Origin: Arenicola marina
Lineage: Eukaryota > Annelida > Polychaeta > Arenicolidae
Length of the DNA: 64,000 bases
Direction: 5' to 3'
Assembly: GCA_964019135.1 (NCBI GenBank)
Contig: OZ025261.1
Coordinates: forward strand, 36,198,820-36,262,819
In this document: positions 36,753 through 49,615 of the stretch, piece after piece
How positions within the stretch are numbered: position 1 is the stretch's first letter
Layout of the letters: every line of letters starts with the position of its first letter
Position numbers and translations under genes: made by a program
Notes under the pieces: model-generated
Told to the model about the DNA's origin: nothing
Seen by the model: only the letters and a program-made list of their open reading frames with translations
The model's database searches: none

Positions 36753-39700
36753 GTTAGTCTGACTCCAAGAACTCCTGGCCCGCTTGTTAGTCTGACTCCA
36801 GGAACTCCTGGCTCGCTTGTTAGTCTGACTCCAGGGACTCCTGGCCCGCTTGTTAGTCTGACTCCAGGAACTCCTGGCCCGCTTGTTAGTGTGACTCCAG
36901 GAACTCCTGGCCCGCTTGTTAGTCTGACTCCAGGGACTCCTGGCCCGCTTGTTAGTCTGACTCCAGGAACTCCTGGCCCGCTTGTTAGTCTGACTCCAGG
37001 AACTCCTGGCCCGCTTGTTAGTCTGACTCCAGGAACTCCTGCCGCTTGTTAGTCTGACTCCAGGAACTCCTGGCTCGCTTGTTAGTCTGACTCCAGGAAC
37101 TCCTGGCCCGTTTGTTAGTCTGACTCCAGGAACTCCTGGCCCGCTTGTTAGTCTGACTCCAGGAACTCCTGGCCCGTTTGTTAGTCTGACTCCAGGAACT
37201 CCTGGCCCGCTTGTTAGTCTGACTCCAGGAACTCCTGGCCCGTTTGTTAGTCTGACTCCAGGAACTCCTGGCTCGCTTGTTAGTCTGACTCCAGGAACTC
37301 CTGGCTCGCTTGTTAGTCTGACTCCAGGAACTCCTGGCCCGTTTGTTAGTCTGACTCCAGGAACTCCTGGCCCGCTTGTTAGTCTGACTCCAGGAACTCC
37401 TGGCCCGTTTGTTAGTCTGACTCCAGGAACTCCTGGCCCGCTTGTTAGTCTGACTCCAGGAACTCCTGGCCCGTTTGTTAGTCTGACTCCAGGAACTCCT
37501 GGCCCGCTTGTTAGTCTGACTCCAGGAACTCCTGCCGCTTGTTAGTCTGACTCCAGGAACTCCTGGCTCGCTTGTTAGTCTGACTCCAGGAACTCCTGGC
37601 TCGCTTGTTAGTCTGACTCCAGGAACTCCTGGCCCGCTTGTTAGTGTGACTCCAGGAACTCCTGGCCCGCTTGTTAGTCTGACTCCAGGGACTCCTGGCC
37701 CGCTTGTTAGTCTGACTCCAGGAACTCCTGGCCCGCTTGTTAGTCTGACTCCAGGAACTCCTGGCCCGCTTGTTAGTCTGACTCCAGGAACTCCTGCCGC
37801 TTGTTAGTCTGACTCCAGGAACTCCTGGCTCGCTTGTTAGTCTGACTCCAGGAACTCCTGGCCCGCTTGTTAGTCTGACTCCAGGAACTCCTGGCCCGCT
37901 TGTTAGTCTGACTCCAGGAACTCCTGGCCCGCTTGTTAGTCTGACTCCAGGAACTCCTGGCCCGCTTGTTAGTCTGACTCCAGGAACTCCTGCCGCTTGT
38001 TAGTCTGACTCCAGGAACTCCTGGCCCGCTTGTTAGTCTGACTCCAGGAACTCCTGGCCCGCTTGTTAGTGTGACTCCAGGAACTCCTGCCGCTTGTTAG
38101 TCTGACTCCAGGAACTCCTGGCTCGCTTGTTAGTCTGACTCCAGGAACTCCTGGCCCGCTTGTTAGTGTGACTCCAGGAACTCCTGGCCCGCTTGTTAGT
38201 CTGACTCCAGGAACTCCTGGCCCGCTTGTTAGTCTGACTCCAGGAACTCCTGCCGCTTGTTAGTCTGACTCCAGGAACTCCTGGCTCGCTTGTTAGTCTG
38301 ACTCCAGGAACTCCTGGCCCGCTTGTTAGTGTGACTCCAGGAACTCCTGGCCCGCTTGTTAGTCTGACTCCAGGAACTCCTGCCGCTTGTTAGTCTGACT
38401 CCAGGAACTCCTGGCTCGCTTGTTAGTCTGACTCCAGGAACTCCTGGCCCGCTTGTTAGTCTGACTCCAGAAACTCCTGGCTCGCTTGTTAGTCTGACTC
38501 CAGGAACTCCTGGCTCGCTTGTTAGTCTGACTCCAGAAACTCCTGGCTCGCATGTTAGTCTGACTCCAAGAACTCCTGGCCCGCTTGTTAGTCTGACTCC
38601 AGGAACTCCTGGCTCGCTTGTTAGTCTGACTCCAGGGACTCCTGGCCCGCTTGTTAGTCTGACTCCAGGAACTCCTGGCCCGCTTGTTAGTGTGACTCCA
38701 GGAACTCCTGGCCCGCTTGTTAGTCTGACTCCAGGGACTCCTGGCCCGCTTGTTAGTCTGACTCCAGGAACTCCTGGCCCGCTTGTTAGTCTGACTCCAG
38801 GAACTCCTGGCCCGCTTGTTAGTCTGACTCCAGGAACTCCTGCCGCTTGTTAGTCTGACTCCAGGAACTCCTGGCTCGCTTGTTAGTCTGACTCCAGGAA
38901 CTCCTGGCCCGTTTGTTAGTCTGACTCCAGGAACTCCTGGCCCGTTTGTTAGTCTGACTCCAGGAACTCCTGGCCCGCTTGTTAGTCTGACTCCAGGAAC
39001 TCCTGGCCCGTTTGTTAGTCTGACTCCAGGAACTCCTGGCCCGCTTGTTAGTCTGACTCCAGGAACTCCTGGCCCGTTTGTTAGTCTGACTCCAGGAACT
39101 CCTGGCTCGCTTGTTAGTCTGACTCCAGGAACTCCTGGCTCGCTTGTTAGTCTGACTCCAGGAACTCCTGGCCCGTTTGTTAGTCTGACTCCAGGAACTC
39201 CTGGCCCGCTTGTTAGTCTGACTCCAGGAACTCCTGGCCCGTTTGTTAGTCTGACTCCAGGAACTCCTGGCCCGCTTGTTAGTCTGACTCCAGGAACTCC
39301 TGGCCCGTTTGTTAGTCTGACTCCAGGAACTCCTGGCCCGCTTGTTAGTCTGACTCCAGGAACTCCTGCCGCTTGTTAGTCTGACTCCAGGAACTCCTGG
39401 CTCGCTTGTTAGTCTGACTCCAGGAACTCCTGGCTCGCTTGTTAGTCTGACTCCAGGAACTCCTGGCCCGCTTGTTAGTGTGACTCCAGGAACTCCTGGC
39501 CCGCTTGTTAGTCTGACTCCAGGGACTCCTGGCCCGCTTGTTAGTCTGACTCCAGGAACTCCTGGCCCGCTTGTTAGTCTGACTCCAGGAACTCCTGGCC
39601 CGCTTGTTAGTCTGACTCCAGGAACTCCTGCCGCTTGTTAGTCTGACTCCAGGAACTCCTGGCTCGCTTGTTAGTCTGACTCCAGGAACTCCTGGCCCGC

Positions 39701-42100
39701 TTGTTAGTCTGACTCCAGGAACTCCTGGCCCGCTTGTTAGTCTGACTCCAGGAACTCCTGGCCCGCTTGTTAGTCTGACTCCAGGAACTCCTGGCCCGCT
39801 TGTTAGTCTGACTCCAGGAACTCCTGCCGCTTGTTAGTCTGACTCCAGGAACTCCTGGCCCGCTTGTTAGTCTGACTCCAGGAACTCCTGGCCCGCTTGT
39901 TAGTGTGACTCCAGGAACTCCTGCCGCTTGTTAGTCTGACTCCAGGAACTCCTGGCTCGCTTGTTAGTCTGACTCCAGGAACTCCTGGCCCGCTTGTTAG
40001 TGTGACTCCAGGAACTCCTGGCCCGCTTGTTAGTCTGACTCCAGGAACTCCTGGCCCGCTTGTTAGTCTGACTCCAGGAACTCCTGCCGCTTGTTAGTCT
40101 GACTCCAGGAACTCCTGGCCCGTTTGTTAGTCTGACTCCAGGAACTCCTGGCCCGCTTGTTAGTCTGACTCCAGGAACTCCTGGCCCGTTTGTTAGTCTG
40201 ACTCCAGGAACTCCTGGCCCGCTTGTTAGTCTGACTCCAGGAACTCCTGGCCCGTTTGTTAGTCTGACTCCAGGAACTCCTGGCCCGCTTGTTAGTCTGA
40301 CTCCAGGAACTCCTGCCGCTTGTTAGTCTGACTCCAGGAACTCCTGGCTCGCTTGTTAGTCTGACTCCAGGAACTCCTGGCTCGCTTGTTAGTCTGACTC
40401 CAGGAACTCCTGGCTCGCTTGTTAGTCTGACTCCAGGGACTCCTGGCCCGCTTGTTAGTCTGACTCCAGGAACTCCTGGCCCGCTTGTTAGTGTGACTCC
40501 AGGAACTCCTGGCCCGCTTGTTAGTCTGACTCCAGGGACTCCTGGCCCGCTTGTTAGTCTGACTCCAGGAACTCCTGGCCCGCTTGTTAGTCTGACTCCA
40601 GGAACTCCTGGCCCGCTTGTTAGTCTGACTCCAGGAACTCCTGCCGCTTGTTAGTCTGACTCCAGGAACTCCTGGCTCGCTTGTTAGTCTGACTCCAGGA
40701 ACTCCTGGCCCGTTTGTTAGTCTGACTCCAGGAACTCCTGGCCCGTTTGTTAGTCTGACTCCAGGAACTCCTGGCCCGCTTGTTAGTCTGACTCCAGGAA
40801 CTCCTGGCCCGTTTGTTAGTCTGACTCCAGGAACTCCTGGCCCGCTTGTTAGTCTGACTCCAGGAACTCCTGGCCCGTTTGTTAGTCTGACTCCAGGAAC
40901 TCCTGGCTCGCTTGTTAGTCTGACTCCAGGAACTCCTGGCTCGCTTGTTAGTCTGACTCCAGGAACTCCTGGCCCGTTTGTTAGTCTGACTCCAGGAACT
41001 CCTGGCCCGCTTGTTAGTCTGACTCCAGGAACTCCTGGCCCGTTTGTTAGTCTGACTCCAGGAACTCCTGGCCCGCTTGTTAGTCTGACTCCAGGAACTC
41101 CTGGCCCGTTTGTTAGTCTGACTCCAGGAACTCCTGGCCCGCTTGTTAGTCTGACTCCAGGAACTCCTGCCGCTTGTTAGTCTGACTCCAGGAACTCCTG
41201 GCTCGCTTGTTAGTCTGACTCCAGGAACTCCTGGCTCGCTTGTTAGTCTGACTCCAGGAACTCCTGGCCCGCTTGTTAGTGTGACTCCAGGAACTCCTGG
41301 CCCGCTTGTTAGTCTGACTCCAGGGACTCCTGGCCCGCTTGTTAGTCTGACTCCAGGAACTCCTGGCCCGCTTGTTAGTCTGACTCCAGGAACTCCTGGC
41401 CCGCTTGTTAGTCTGACTCCAGGAACTCCTGCCGCTTGTTAGTCTGACTCCAGGAACTCCTGGCTCGCTTGTTAGTCTGACTCCAGGAACTCCTGGCCCG
41501 CTTGTTAGTCTGACTCCAGGAACTCCTGGCCCGCTTGTTAGTCTGACTCCAGGAACTCCTGGCCCGCTTGTTAGTCTGACTCCAGGAACTCCTGGCCCGC
41601 TTGTTAGTCTGACTCCAGGAACTCCTGCCGCTTGTTAGTCTGACTCCAGGAACTCCTGGCCCGCTTGTTAGTCTGACTCCAGGAACTCCTGGCCCGCTTG
41701 TTAGTGTGACTCCAGGAACTCCTGCCGCTTGTTAGTCTGACTCCAGGAACTCCTGGCTCGCTTGTTAGTCTGACTCCAGGAACTCCTGGCCCGCTTGTTA
41801 GTGTGACTCCAGGAACTCCTGGCCCGCTTGTTAGTCTGACTCCAGGAACTCCTGGCCCGCTTGTTAGTCTGACTCCAGGAACTCCTGCCGCTTGTTAGTC
41901 TGACTCCAGGAACTCCTGGCTCGCTTGTTAGTCTGACTCCAGGAACTCCTGGCCCGCTTGTTAGTGTGACTCCAGGAACTCCTGGCCCGCTTGTTAGTCT
42001 GACTCCAGGAACTCCTGCCGCTTGTTAGTCTGACTCCAGGAACTCCTGGCTCGCTTGTTAGTCTGACTCCAGGAACTCCTGGCCCGCTTGTTAGTCTGAC
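33166..42100. repeat. Nested higher-order repeat of about 1.8 kb, five periods
   Basis: The marker GGCTCGC...CCAGGGACTCC occurs at about 33166, 34967, 36834, 38635 and 40436, with spacings of 1801, 1867, 1801 and 1801 bp. A second marker, GGCTCGCATGTTAGTCTGAC, occurs at about 33080, 34881, 36748 and 38549 with spacings of 1801, 1867 and 1801. The 1867-bp interval is two 33-bp units longer. The 3668-bp offset is 1801 plus 1867, so the larger repeat is a dimer of the smaller. Confidence 0.9.
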
Positions 42101-42504
42101 TCCAGAAACTCCTGGCTCGCTTGTTAGTCTGACTCCAGGAACTCCTGGCCCGCTTGTTAGTCTGACTCCAAGAACTCCTGGCCCGCTTGTTAGTCTGACT
42201 CCAGGAACTCCTGGCCCGCTTGCTAATCTGACTCCAGGAACTCCTGGCTCGCTTGTTAGTCTGACTCCAGGAACCCCTGGCCCGCTTGTTAGTCTGACTC
42301 CAGGAACTCCTGGCCCGCTTGTTAATCTGACTCCAGGAACTCCTGGCCCGCTTGTTAGTCTGACTCCAGGAACTCCTGGCCCGCTTGTTAGTCTGACTCC
42401 AGGAACTCCTGGCCCGTTTGTTAGTCTGACTCCAGGAACTCCTGGCCCGCTTGTTAGTCTGACTCCAGGAACTCCTGGCCCGTTTGTTAGTCTGACTAAC
42501 TAAG

Positions 42505-42735
42505 TCTCCCTCCCGCCACCCACCCTCTCCCTCCCACCGCCCACCCGCTCCCGCCCACCCTCTCCCTCCCACCGCCCACCCTCTCCCTCCCGCCGCCCAC
42601 CCTCTCCCTCCGGCCGCCCACCCTCTCCCTCCCGCCACCCACCCTCTCCCTCCCACCGCCCACCCTCTCCCTCTCGCCGCCCACCCTCTCCCTCCCGCCA
42701 CCCACCCTCTCCCTCCCACCGCTCACCCTCTTCCT
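42505..42735. repeat. 21-bp pyrimidine-rich minisatellite, about 11 units
   Basis: Units read CCACCCTCTCCCTCCCGCCGC or close variants. The array starts directly after the last 33-bp unit, with no unique spacer. The minus strand is G-rich and open (GGRGWAA repeats) because 21 is divisible by three. Confidence 0.93.
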
Positions 42736-44024
42736 CCCGTCACCCACCCACTCGCTGGTCCGCCTCTGGCGGCTCCCTCCTTCCTTATGAGGAGTCACAA
42801 TTCCGGTGGGTCTGCCGCCCGAGTCCTCAGAGACCGGACAAGTCACTCAGCAAGCTGGTTAATGGTCGTCATACTCCGCCGCTAGGGGGATGGCAGGAGT
42901 CAGCGAGAGCGGGGGATGGGCGGCAATGTGCGCTGGAGGGGTTGGGGGAGTGGCGGTAGGAGTGGGGGTAGGAGTTGGGTGAAGCCGGCCATGCTCCGTC
43001 CATACTTTGCCACATAGGATGGCGTCCAAATGGACTTGTAATATACGTATGTACATAAGCACTATACGGAATCTGGCTGACAGAAGAGACGACAGCACAC
43101 CGCGGATATCAAATGGGATCCACATGAATAATTAATAAGGTCCCCTCTGTCACAGCCCTCGTGGATGGAGGAGGGAGTGGCGACGGGTGGGGGGGGGGGG
43201 GGTAGCAGGTCATTGCCGACCTTTAATAAACTAACCGGAAACAACAATTGGAGAAGCATAAAGAGCGGCGGAGACCCGGATGTGAGGCACATTGTCAGCT
43301 GACTGGATATGAGGCGGGTTAAATGGAGATATACCCGGATCACATGGGATAAAGAGATAGAGAGAGAGATGAAAGAAAACAAGAAATGGAATGGTGGTTG
43401 ATAGGGGCTGCCTATATATTATGACAACGCTGTTTTTGAAAATTAAAGTGGAGAGCTGACCTCAGAGTTAGGAAAGCCCGACTTCAACAATTGCCCCCCT
43501 ACTACCAAGCCCGTAGTGGTGATTCGTGATGCCACTGCAAGGCACCCGTGCTTTAGGTCACTTGTGTGTACCCGAAGGTTAAACTGGTCCAAGCAACGTC
43601 CCGACGATGAAAGGGGAATTGGTGAAACATGCCCTGACTCGGTAAATTTCCAAGACCAAGTAGTATACCGACGACACGACCGTATTTGCTTCTAACGTGT
43701 CCTCTATATGCCCAGTAAAGGAAGATGCGCCTGGGGTCCAAATTAACACCAGTGTTTATCTTTTCCCCGAGGTATCACATTATGATGCACCATGATTTTG
43801 ATTGAATATGTCCAAAAAATTAATCGGACATCTAGAATGTCACCCAAACAAGCTGTTGATCCGGGCCATCAACATATGGACGCCACCCACTATAGTTGGT
43901 CCCCAGCCACGAGACGACAGACAGACATCTGTTTCCTAATGCAGAACGGAATATGCGAACCGTGAGACTAGCTTAATTAATATGCTGATACTTTATAATT
44001 TACGTACTAAACGAGACCTCGGGC
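42736..44024. other. Unique sequence with G-rich tracts
   Basis: Contains a G-rich stretch at 42900-42980, a 15-G run at about 43188-43202 and a short GA-rich stretch near 43345-43385. No coding region, tRNA or element is recognised. Confidence 0.5.
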
Positions 44025-44215
44025 GACGATTGGCGCAAAGTCGATATATTATCTAGATCGTTGTATTACTGATCCTGTTTGCATTTGTCCCGTTTTTTTC
44101 GTTTAAACAAAAAATAATTATTTGAGCAAATAAGCCTCGGCTCCCTGTCGCCGCCAACCTGGTGTGTGTTATTTGGATTAGTGTACTCTTCGTGGAAATA
44201 CAGATTATTGTTATC
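44025..44215 (+). mobile_element. 3'-end fragment of the CR1/Jockey-like LINE also at 49.9 kb
   Basis: From ACGATTGG (about 44029) through CATTTGTCC, the shared 20-mer GAGCAAATAAGCCTCGGCTC (about 44124; near-identical at about 52038) and CCAACCTG to a final AAATACAGATTATT, this matches the last 200 bp of the LINE ending at 52130. Only the 3' UTR is present. The copy is therefore severely 5'-truncated, and the CAATAAAG signal near the other copy's end is altered here. Confidence 0.8.
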
Positions 44216-44952
44216 AGTACGTCATGAAATATTCGCAGTGTCTGTGTTACATCTGTTACGCCAAGAAAATACTATGGTGAAGTGGTCCCTGGGGACTGTA
44301 GTGTTGCGGTACGACCTGCAGTACCGGACAAACCACTCTCCTTGTTTGTTCTATACACATTACTACATATTCCTATCCTATATGTCTCTTTGCAACTAAT
44401 TCAGAAAGATAGATTCAGCGTGCATAAGCACCCCCCCCCCCCACCCCCCACCCGCCGCACGCACACACCTAATGTGTTCCCGGGCCTCTGCGCTGCTGTC
44501 TAATTCCTTCACTTTAACACAAGGTTCACTACAATAATGCGGCCTGAATATATAAGACTTTGGGCTCTAATGGGTCACTAAGTGCCTTGTCAGCAGTTTG
44601 GCTGACACACCACGAAGTGTGGGCAATGGGGGTTTGGCGCATGGAAGCTCTAGAAGTTTTACATGGAGTGCTTGGTCGCCAAGTGTGACACCTTCCATAG
44701 ACCATGTGGTGCGTTGTACCATGGAAGCGTGTGGGTGGATAGGGGTGTGAGGTCGCGAGGGTGGGTGAGTGGGGGGAGGTGAGGGGAGCGGGAGGGGGTA
44801 GACTACCTGACTGTCGTAAGTCATCCTTGCACCTTGTCTCCATTACACTACATCTCGTCACTTTAAGTGGATTGTCCTTTCTCTTGAGTTGCTTGGTTAG
44901 CTTGTTGCGTGATATTCGTATGAATCAACCCGACCTCCCAAAGCCACAGGAA
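44216..44952. other. Unique sequence with C- and G-rich tracts
   Basis: Includes a 12-C run (44431-44442) and a G-rich stretch at 44750-44810. Short frames on both strands have no recognisable domain. Confidence 0.5.
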
Positions 44953-46454
44953 TGCCCCCAAGATTACTCCGCAACAGATGTGGAGGCCCATCCTGTGAGG
45001 GTGCCCCCAAAACTACTCCGCAACAGATGTGGAGGCCTCTCCTGTGAGGGTGAGTCCACAGATTTGGAGGCCTATCCTGTGAGGGTGAGTCCACAAATGT
45101 GGAGGCCTGTCCTGTGAGGGTGCCCCCAAGACTATTCCGCCACAGATGTGGAGGCCTATCCTGAGAGGGTGCCCCCAAGACTACTCCACAACAGACTTGG
45201 AGGCCTATCCTGTGAGGGTGGGTCTACAGATGTGGAGGCCTATCCTGTGAGGGTGAGTCCACAGATGTGGAGGCCTATCCTGTGAAGGTGAGTCCACAGA
45301 TGTGGAGGCCTATCCTGTGAGGGTGCCCTCAAGACTACTCCGCAACAGATGTGGAGGCCTATCCTGCGAGGGTGAGTCCACAGATGTGGAGGCCTATCAT
45401 GTGAGGGTGCCCCCAAGACTAATCCGCCACAGATGTGGAGGCCTATCCTGTGAAGGTGGGTCCACAGATGTGGAGGCCTATCCTGTGAGGGTGCCCCTAA
45501 GACTACTCCGCAACAGACGTGGAGGCCTATCCTGTGAGGGTGAGTCCACAGATGTAGAGGCCTATCCTGTGAGGGTGAGTCTACAGATGTGGAGGCCTAT
45601 TCTGTGAGGGTGAGTCCACAGATGTGGAGGCCTATCCTGTGAGGGTGAGTCCACAAATGTGGAGGCCTCTCCTGTGAGGGTGAGTCCACAGATGGCAAGG
45701 CCTATCCTGTGAGGATGAGTCCACAGATGTGGAGGCCTATCCTGTGAGGGTGAGTCCACAGATGTGGAGGCCTATCCTGTGAGGGTGAGTCCACAGATGT
45801 GGAGGCCTATCCTGTGAGGGTGAGTCCACAGATGTGGAGGCCTATCATATGAGGGTGAGTCCACAGATGTGGAGGCCTATCTTGTGAGGGTGAGTCCACA
45901 GATGTGGAGGCCTATCCTGTGAGGGTGAGTCCACAGATGGGGAGGCCTATCCTGTAAGGATGAGTCCACAGATGTGGAGGCCTATCCTGTGAGGGTGAGT
46001 CCACAGATGTGGAGGCCTATCCTGTGAGGGTAAGTCCACAGATGTGGAGGCCTATCCTGTGAGGGTGAGTCCACAGATGTGGAGGCCTATTCTGTGAGGG
46101 TGAGTCTACAGATGTGGAGGCCTATCCTGTGAGGGTGAGTCCACAGATGTGGAGGCCTATCATGTGAGGGTGAGTCCACAGATGTGGAGGCCTATCTTGT
46201 GAGGGTGAGTCGACAGATGTGGAGGCCTATCCTGTGAGGGTGAGTCCACAGATGTGGAGGCCTATCCTGTGAGGGTGAGCCCACAGATGTGGAGGCCTAT
46301 CCTGTGATGGTGAGTCCACAGATGTGGAGGCCTATCATGTGAGGGTGAGTCCACAGATGTGGAGGCCTATCTTGTGAGGGTGAGTCGACAGATGTGGAGG
46401 CCTATCCTGTGAGGGTGAGTCCACAGATGTGGAGGACTATCCTGTGAGGGTGAG
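44953..46454. repeat. 35/49-bp composite minisatellite, about 40 units
   Basis: The shared core is ACAGATGTGGAGGCCTATCC followed by TGTGAGGGTG. In the 35-bp form the cores are joined by AGTCC. In the 49-bp form they are joined by a longer linker (CCCCCAAGACTACTCCGCA). The 49-bp form is confined to the first 600 bp (starts at 44953 and 45002) and the rest is almost pure 35-bp. The 35-bp junction creates the inverted repeat TCCACA-GA-TGTGGA. Confidence 0.95.
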
Positions 46455-47150
46455 TTTGAAAATAAAACTAATCCCCCACCGGTCTCCCTTAGCTCCATTG
46501 CTTTCCGGAATAAAGTTGGTCCACTTAGATTCGGGATGACACTTGTAAAGTCAATATCAATCTTATACCAAAAAAACAACAACACCAAAACAAACAGAAT
46601 GTGGACAGTATTATATAGTTACAAGTGATGTATGTTATCTAGCATAGACCTAAAAGTTTCGTACATTTTCAACAGCATGGACTAAAGCTCTTACCAGTTC
46701 ATATGATGGATTTTACAAATGACGTAAATAATTACATAAAATATTTTTATTTGAAACAAATAAGAATAAAACACAGAGTAAGATAATGTAATGTAAGCAA
46801 CTAAATTCATGATTAAGCAACAGTAAGTGCGTTTTATTATATATTCTTACCATAGACATGCTACCTTTATGAAGTTTTATTCTGTACGTATCAATTATCA
46901 GACCGGAATATTGATAAGAAAATGTCTCCATCATGGCAGTTTATCTGCCATATGAAGTGGCAGATCCAGCTGGGCCGAAATGCTTTACATCAAATCATCA
47001 GATAACCAACTTATAAATGTTCTCTCTGCCTTATCGACGAATTGTCAAAAAACTATGGCAAGCCGCTTTAATGCCCAAAAAATACAATATAAATTTTTCA
47101 TTTAAGATATCTTACAATATTTACCACATTTGTTTCATATTTTATATTTT
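46455..47150. other. AT-rich unique sequence
   Basis: No gene, RNA or element is recognised. It is flanked by arrays on both sides. Confidence 0.5.
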
Positions 47151-47285
47151 ACATTCAAGACATCTGAAATAACATTCAAGACATCTGAAATAACATTCAA
47201 GACATCTGAAATAATATTCAAGACATCTGAAATGACATTCAAGACATCTGAAATAACATTCAGAACATCTGAAATAACATTCAAG
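47151..47285. repeat. 21-bp minisatellite, about 6-7 units
   Basis: The unit is ACATTCAAGACATCTGAAAT plus A. The last units are diverged (CAGAACATC). Both strands are open across it only because 21 is divisible by three. Confidence 0.93.
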
Positions 47286-47885
47286 ATAACTACAATAGAA
47301 CGTAAAATACATTAAATATAATTGAGAATATCTGCAAAGCTGACGCCATTTTACATACCTTGAGATTTCTTGCATACAATTCAATATATCTTAAATAGAT
47401 ATGATTACGCCCAGTCTTGCAAGACTTATAAGTGACTTTCAGTTAACCACAGTACTAAAACAGCCATCCGACGACACTAATACGTGAACACGTAACTTAG
47501 TAAGTGCATTTACGTTCTGCTTAACGAACTAAATCAAATAAATAACAAAGACAAGCTATACTAAGCAAATCATATGTGCTAAAACACTTAACACATCATT
47601 ACAATAACCCTCGTCTATGCACAAACGACTTAGTTACACCGCGCAGCCTCGTTACAACCATTTTACATGAGATGAGATAGTGTTTTGTTTCTAAAATTTC
47701 ATTTCACAAATCGTGTGTTACATTCACAAATACATTCATTTAAAAATGCACAGGACAGGGTTCTATTAAGTGATAATTGTCTAAAGAGAGACATAATCAA
47801 ATCGTACCAAATCGAAATAAATGAGTATATATTGCGTAGTACGTCACATATATCTAATATGTGTAACTAATAAACATTAGTTTCT
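47286..47885. other. AT-rich unique sequence
   Basis: Unique, with no recognisable gene. Short frames only. Confidence 0.5.
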
Positions 47886-48142
47886 TTGTTACAATAGAAT
47901 ATATATTATATATATACAATATACAAATAAAAATATACAATATATACATATATCTACAATGAAAACATGTATCTCCAATATATACATATATCTACAATAT
48001 ATACATACATATACAATATATACATATATCTACAATATATACATATATCTACAATATATACATATATCTACAATATATACATATATATACAATATATACT
48101 TATATATACACTATATACTTATATAAACAGTATATACAATAT
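47886..48142. repeat. AT-rich array with a 19-bp period
   Basis: After a run of TATA-type dinucleotides, the sequence repeats TCTACAATATATACATATA at 19-bp steps (for example 48029 and 48048), then decays into TATACAATATATAC. Confidence 0.9.
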
Positions 48143-48529
48143 TTGAACAATTGAAATAAAAGTTATAGACCCAGGTCGTTTTCACATATAAATAAATGGA
48201 CATGATTTTGTATTTCTCATGGTTTGCTCGATTGGAATATGTTGGGTGCTCATCTCTGATATTAAATTATTGCTGTATTAATCATGTCCTCAAAATTAAG
48301 CAATGTGCATCATTTACCTCAACATGTGAACAAACATGTGTTCATCAAAGAGTTCACGTTACACGACCAGGCTAGTCATGTTTAGTTATCCAGAATTGCA
48401 TTTTAGAAATCTAGAATTTTTTTAAACATATCTAAGAGGGTGTGAAATGCAGATATCTTGAAATACATTTAACATCGGAACTGCTAATTAATCGCAAAAT
48501 GACACTATTAGTTAGTCTATTCAATTGTA

Positions 48530-48720
48530 TATCGAATTATTTAAAGATATCTTAAATAATTTAATGACATCCTGAATTACTTGCAGTTATCTTGAATTAT
48601 TTGGAAATATATTGAATTGTTTGAGGAAAGGTTGAATTGATTTGCAGATATCTTAAATGGAATTATCGATATTTTACACGGAGTTATTGATATTTTAAAT
48701 TGAATTGTGACATTTTTAAT
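48530..48720. repeat. Degenerate AT-rich tandem repeat of about 20-22 bp
   Basis: Loosely repeated units resembling GATATCTTGAATTATTTG, with many substitutions and length changes. The 400 bp before it (48143-48529) are AT-rich and unremarkable. Confidence 0.6.
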
Positions 48721-49615
48721 TTTTGATTTTGTTATTACATCGGCTTCTGATGCACAACACAAGTAACATGTTAATGATGTTTAAATATACCGATAGCTCA
48801 AATAAAAATGAGGAGTCATCAGCTGACACAGTGCTATGGTAAATGTCACGCTGATACCAAAGGTGCATGACCAAGAGAAATACTAATCTCAAGACCTATA
48901 TTGTTTTACATTATTTCTAGGTTATTTTTCGATGCCATGTTAAGTTAGTTCGACCAAAAACACGAGTCTTACAATGAAATGACTGAGTATTACGCGGAAT
49001 ACTTGGAATTGTCAGGAGGTAAAACATTATGTTCAGGAAATCCGACGACTCCGTCCAACACACATATACCTCCGTCACAAGCAACTGTTTCACCCCGAAT
49101 AGACATGTACGGGGACTAAATGGAAGCCATCATAATGTAAGACAATGCATTGGAAGGCCGCTCATGCCAGCGAGTGCAATCGATCTGCTAACAACCGTAG
49201 TTGTGTCCCGCGGATGGCGCTGCCATATGCGATGGACTTGACACTGTGTAGTTCCCACTGGTTGATAACCGCCGTCAGTCGTCAACAGTAACATAGTTAT
49301 TATTTTCTTAGTAACTCTCCCCGAACGCCAAAAAAGACATTGTTTTAGCAAACTATCAAGTCGTCGGCTCTGGTGGACAAATTACCCGTGAAACGCCAGA
49401 CAGACCAAGGGCCTTAGCAATATACAGGAACACCGACATGACCCGGATGCGATGATAACAGTGGTACCGTGGCTAGCTCTCGCAGTTTCAAAGCCATTAG
49501 TCGCCAGCACACATATGGATAGACAAACCCATTGCCTCATCCAGACAGACGGACCGACGGACTTTACAAAGTTTGCGATAGACAAAGAGAAATAAGAGAA
49601 AGATACCTATGCAGC
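48721..49615. other. Unique sequence, nothing identified
   Basis: Mixed-composition DNA with short frames on both strands and no recognised domain, tRNA or element. Confidence 0.5.

Larger units (their letters stand above)
23451..42496. repeat. Giant 33-bp minisatellite, about 580 units, 19 kb
   Basis: The basic unit is CTGACTCCAGGAACTCCTGG followed by CCCGCTTGTTAGT (33 bp). A 31-bp variant lacks two bases (CTGCCGC for CTGGCCCGC). Other variants are GGGACTCC, AGAAACTCC, GGCTCGC, CCCGTTTG, AACTTCTCCCGC and TTAGTGTG. Each unit has the perfect inverted repeat CCAGGA-AC-TCCTGG. Open frames ([11 protein letters not shown] on plus, [11 protein letters not shown] on minus) run only where units keep 33 bp; the 31-bp units break them throughout, so the array is not coding. 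No transposon interrupts it in 19 kb. Confidence 0.98.

Noticed and set aside
27151-42719. Collagen-like [11 protein letters not shown] and [11 protein letters not shown] repeat proteins
   Set aside because: Frames exist on both strands, are broken by 31-bp units throughout, and have no unique amino or carboxy part.
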